The position numbers and the translations under genes were made by a program. 7,599 nt of DNA from an uncultured Bacilli bacterium. GTDB lineage: Bacteria; Bacillota_I; Bacilli_A; RF39; UBA660. The stretch is from positions 1 to 7,599 of the forward strand of contig CANRMZ010000055.1 in the NCBI GenBank assembly GCA_947631885.1. Reading direction: 5' to 3'. The notes below the pieces were generated by a model. That model was not told where the DNA came from and ran no database searches. It saw only the letters and a list, made by a program, of their open reading frames with translations. Below are positions 5,677 to 7,599 of the stretch, piece after piece. How positions within the stretch are numbered: the first letter of the stretch is position 1; each line of letters begins with the position of its first letter.

Positions 5677-5967
5677 ATGGACAAATACGAAATCATGTTT
5701 ATAATTAAAAATACTATTGAAGATGAAACAATCGCTAAAGAAGCTGAAAATCTCCAAAAATTAATAACTAATGATAAAGGTAAAGTCATCGAATTCAAAG
5801 AAATGGGAAAAAGAAAGTTAGCTTATCCTATTAAAAAAGAATTGATGGGTTCTTATTATGTTATGACAGTTGAAGCTAGTCATGATACAATTAAAGAATT
5901 TGACCGTAAAGTATTAATTAATGAAAATGTTTTAAGACATTTGATTATTAAAATCGAAGGAGAATAA
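5677..5967 (+). CDS. rpsF: Ribosomal protein S6
   Basis: S6 is a small-subunit protein of the central domain that binds 16S rRNA together with S18. The 96-residue sequence shows the family pattern: an N-terminal YEIMFII strand, then GKVIEFKEMGKRKLAYPIKK (39-58) with the conserved G-K-R-K-L-A-Y-P-I, then GSYYVM, and a terminal segment around ENVLRHLIIKIE. The start at ATG 5677 is chosen over the GTG at 5668, because AGGAGG occupies 5663-5668 and would overlap the GTG. It is the first gene of an operon with ssb and rpsR, and its leader forms a hairpin expected to respond to S6:S18. Confidence 0.97.
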   Translation: MDKYEIMFIIKNTIEDETIAKEAENLQKLITNDKGKVIEFKEMGKRKLAYPIKKELMGSYYVMTVEASHDTIKEFDRKVLINENVLRHLIIKIEGE

Positions 5968-5969
5968 TA

Positions 5970-6434
5970 ATGAATAAAGTTATACTAATAGGAAGATTCA
6001 CTAGAGATCCAGAATCTAGAATGGGAGCTAATAATTCAGAGGTTGCAAGATTCTCTCTTGCTTGCCAAAATGATTTTACTAATCGTGATGGTCAAAGGGA
6101 TACAGAGTTTGTTAATTGTGTAGCTTTTGGTAGAACAGCTTCTACCATTAATAGATATTGTCATAAAGGACAACAAATAAGTGCTACAGGTAGAATTAAA
6201 AACAGTAGTTATGATGCTCCTGACGGAAGCAAAAGATATACTACTGATGTAATAATAGATCAATTTGAATTTTTAGGAAGCAAAGATGGAAATAATGCTG
6301 CTTCAGGAAATTCATATGATGCTCCAAGTGATAGTAATTATAATGATAATATTGAAACTACTGATGTTTCAGAAGATCCTTATAAAGATTTCGGTGAAGA
6401 AATCAATATTAGTAGTGATGACTTACCATTTTAA
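5970..6434 (+). CDS. ssb: Single-stranded DNA-binding protein
   Basis: SSB coats single-stranded DNA in replication, recombination and repair and recruits partner enzymes by its C-terminal tip. The 154-residue protein begins MNKVILIGRFTRDPE and holds the OB-fold features (EVARFSLAC, TEFVNCVAFGRTAS, KGQQISATGRI) within about the first 105 residues. A Gly/Asn/Ser/Asp-rich linker follows, and the last residues DDLPF match the conserved acidic-Pro-Phe tip. The start follows the rpsF stop by two bases, and its AAGGAG site lies inside the end of rpsF, so translation is probably coupled. The position between rpsF and rpsR is the usual one in Firmicutes. Confidence 0.97.
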   Translation: MNKVILIGRFTRDPESRMGANNSEVARFSLACQNDFTNRDGQRDTEFVNCVAFGRTASTINRYCHKGQQISATGRIKNSSYDAPDGSKRYTTDVIIDQFEFLGSKDGNNAASGNSYDAPSDSNYNDNIETTDVSEDPYKDFGEEINISSDDLPF

Positions 6435-6451
6435 AAAAGGAGGAATTATAA

Positions 6452-6670
6452 ATGGCAGAATTTTATCATAAAAAGAAAAAAATTTGTCAAATGTGTGCTG
6501 GAAAATCTGTAGATTATAAAGATACAATGATTATTAACAAATATATAAATGAAAAAGGCAAGATTTTACCTCGTCGTATGACTGGGGCTTGCGCTAAACA
6601 TCAAAGACACATTGCTGAACAAGTTAAATATGCAAGATTTATGGCATTAATACCATATGTTAAAGATTAA
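6452..6670 (+). CDS. rpsR: Ribosomal protein S18, zinc-binding form
   Basis: S18 pairs with S6 in the small subunit and, in the S6:S18 complex, is expected to bind the leader of this operon. The 72-residue protein carries KILPRRMTGACAKHQRHI (37-54) followed by YARFMALIPYV, both typical. Four possible zinc ligands, C12, C15, C47 and H50, are kept, so it is of the zinc-containing type; some bacteria carry versions lacking these residues. AAGGAGG precedes the ATG within the 17-base gap after ssb. A strong terminator follows, making this the last gene of the operon. Confidence 0.97.
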   Translation: MAEFYHKKKKICQMCAGKSVDYKDTMIINKYINEKGKILPRRMTGACAKHQRHIAEQVKYARFMALIPYVKD

Positions 6671-6680
6671 TAATAACTAG

Positions 6681-6715
6681 AAGACAATAACCGAAAAGTG
6701 TTATTGTCTTTTTTT
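6681..6715 (+). terminator. Terminator of the rpsF-ssb-rpsR operon
   Basis: AAGACAATAAC (6681-6691) and GTTATTGTCTT (6700-6710) form a perfect 11-bp stem with an 8-base loop, ending in seven T (6709-6715). Confidence 0.92.
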
Positions 6716-6728
6716 AAAAACTAATATA

Positions 6729-6737
6729 TGTTATAAT
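6729..6737 (+). promoter_or_regulatory. Extended -10 promoter of rplI-dnaB
   Basis: TGT precedes a perfect TATAAT (6732-6737), 24 bases before the rplI ATG. The -35 position falls in the T-run of the preceding terminator and is poor, so the extended -10 must carry the recognition. RNA would start near 6744, just before AGGAGG (6749-6754). Confidence 0.65.
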
Positions 6738-6760
6738 AATACCGATTTAGGAGGCTTATT

Positions 6761-7201
6761 ATGAAAGTAATATTACTTGCCGATGTTAAAGGTCAAGGTA
6801 AAAAAGATGATATTATTGATGTTTCTGTAGGATATGCTAATAACTATTTAATAAAAAATAAGTTAGCAGTTGCATATACTGCAGGAAGTAAGAAAGTCCT
6901 AGATGAACAAATTAAAGTTCGCCAAGATAATGAAGATGCTTTAGTAGCATCACTTAATGAGATTAAAGCAAAACTTGAAAATAAAACAATTAAGTTTCAA
7001 GTTAAAACCGGAGCTCAAGACAAAGTTTTCGGCAAAATATCAACAAAACAAATTAGTGATGAACTACAAAAGATGGGTTATAAGATTGACAAGAAAAATA
7101 TCTTATTAGACCATGAAATTGATGTCCTTGGTAATCATGAAGTTAAGATAAAACTTCATAAAAAAGTAGAATTTAATATTAATATAAACTTAGTAAAATA
7201 G
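6761..7201 (+). CDS. rplI: Ribosomal protein L9
   Basis: L9 binds 23S rRNA near the L1 stalk and projects from the large subunit. The 146-residue length is typical. The N-terminal domain has the signature MKVILLADVKGQGKKDDI and GYANNYLIKNKLA (24-36); a long charged helix (about 43-75) connects to the C-terminal domain, which includes the conserved VFGKIST (88-94) and ends around NHEVKIKLH. AGGAGG lies six bases before the ATG. The stop is seven bases before dnaB, so the two are co-transcribed. The gdpP gene that often sits before rplI in Bacilli is absent. Confidence 0.97.
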   Translation: MKVILLADVKGQGKKDDIIDVSVGYANNYLIKNKLAVAYTAGSKKVLDEQIKVRQDNEDALVASLNEIKAKLENKTIKFQVKTGAQDKVFGKISTKQISDELQKMGYKIDKKNILLDHEIDVLGNHEVKIKLHKKVEFNININLVK

Positions 7202-7208
7202 GAGAATT

Positions 7209-7568
7209 ATGGCAAGAGTAAAACCTAGCAATCTTGAAGCTGAAATGTCTGTCTTGGGTGTAGCTTTTATTGCACCTGACTTAGTTTCTAAAATTTGCGA
7301 ATCGGTTTCTGAAGATATGTTTTATGATGAAAGAAACCGTTATGTTTTTAATGCCATAAAATCTTTATACGAAAGTAAAACACCTGTTGATATTACGACT
7401 GTAAAAAACGAACTTGATAAAAACAAAACTTTATCAACTGTAAAACTAGAACATATTTCAGATATAATTGATTCAGTTGTTACTAGTGCAAATATCGATT
7501 ATTATATCCAAATGCTTTTAGATAGCTATACTAGAAGAATTTTAATAGCTACATCCTTATCATCATAA
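7209..7568 (+). CDS. dnaB: Replicative DNA helicase DnaB, N-terminal part, broken by a rearranged end
   Basis: DnaB is the hexameric helicase that unwinds DNA at the replication fork. The frame begins MARVKPSNLEAEMSVLG, the typical opening of the family, and continues through the N-terminal helical domain (MFYDERNRYVFNAI, TPVDITTV, ANIDYYIQ) to RRILI near residue 113. The P-loop helicase domain, about 300 residues, is missing. The apparent stop at 7566-7568 is not natural: the family sequence is lost after about base 7548, and the opposite strand of 7549-7599 encodes what should follow. The true protein should be about 440-460 residues. GGAG (7201-7204) lies four bases before the ATG, overlapping the end of rplI. 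Confidence 0.9.
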   Translation: MARVKPSNLEAEMSVLGVAFIAPDLVSKICESVSEDMFYDERNRYVFNAIKSLYESKTPVDITTVKNELDKNKTLSTVKLEHISDIIDSVVTSANIDYYIQMLLDSYTRRILIATSLSS

Positions 7569-7599
7569 GCTTCCTTAATAATGTCTTCAGAAGTATCTA
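7549..7599 (-). pseudogene. Inverted fragment of dnaB at the window end
   Basis: Read on the minus strand from 7597, the frame gives DTSEDIIKEAYDDKDV. This is the kind of acidic helical linker that follows R-R-x-L-I in DnaB proteins, so joined to the plus-strand RRILI it would restore a normal sequence. The last bases CTA (7597-7599) are the complement of TAG at 7546-7548, where the plus-strand match ends. The fragment is thus the next 48 or so bases of dnaB in reverse orientation. Confidence 0.72.

Overview
The window is AT-rich DNA from a bacterium with very low GC content, probably a Bacilli/Mollicutes-like Firmicute such as the gut order RF39. That placement is inferred from composition, AGGAGG-type ribosome binding sites, extended -10 promoters and the order rpsF-ssb-rpsR-rplI-dnaB; it was not tested by phylogeny. 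The code looks standard (table 11): Trp codons checked in several genes are TGG, no gene is crossed by an in-frame TGA, and the tspO-like gene ends in TGA.

Layout. Bases 1-317 are the 3' part of transfer-messenger RNA (ssrA), with the end of its tag reading frame and an encoded CCA end. Bases 318-5570 are an accessory block between ssrA and the ribosomal operon. It holds three plus-strand genes: an unrecognised protein (435-1715), a HipA-like kinase-fold protein whose catalytic Asp is replaced by Asn (1853-2920), and a protein with an unknown N-terminal region and a C-terminal P-loop kinase-like domain (2994-4100). Two convergent minus-strand genes follow: a TspO/MBR membrane protein (4130-4585) and a protein with a degenerate transglutaminase-like core (4625-5473). 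At least three of the four soluble-protein genes have a recognisable promoter of their own, and strong hairpin terminators separate most units, so the block looks like independent genes rather than one operon.

Bases 5575-6715 are a conserved operon: promoter, an rpsF leader that can pair with the ribosome binding site and carries the CCG signature of S6:S18 leaders, then rpsF (S6), ssb and rpsR (S18), closed by a strong terminator. A second promoter at 6729-6737 starts rplI (L9) and dnaB (replicative helicase).

The last 51 bases are abnormal. The plus-strand dnaB frame breaks near 7548, and the minus strand of 7549-7599 encodes what looks like the next piece of the same DnaB protein in inverted orientation. 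This is either a fold-back/assembly artefact at a contig end or a small inversion, so the dnaB stop at 7566 should not be trusted.

I found no CRISPR array, insertion sequence or recognisable phage gene. The most interesting material is the accessory block next to ssrA, where a HipA-like protein and a transglutaminase-like protein both seem to have lost expected catalytic residues.
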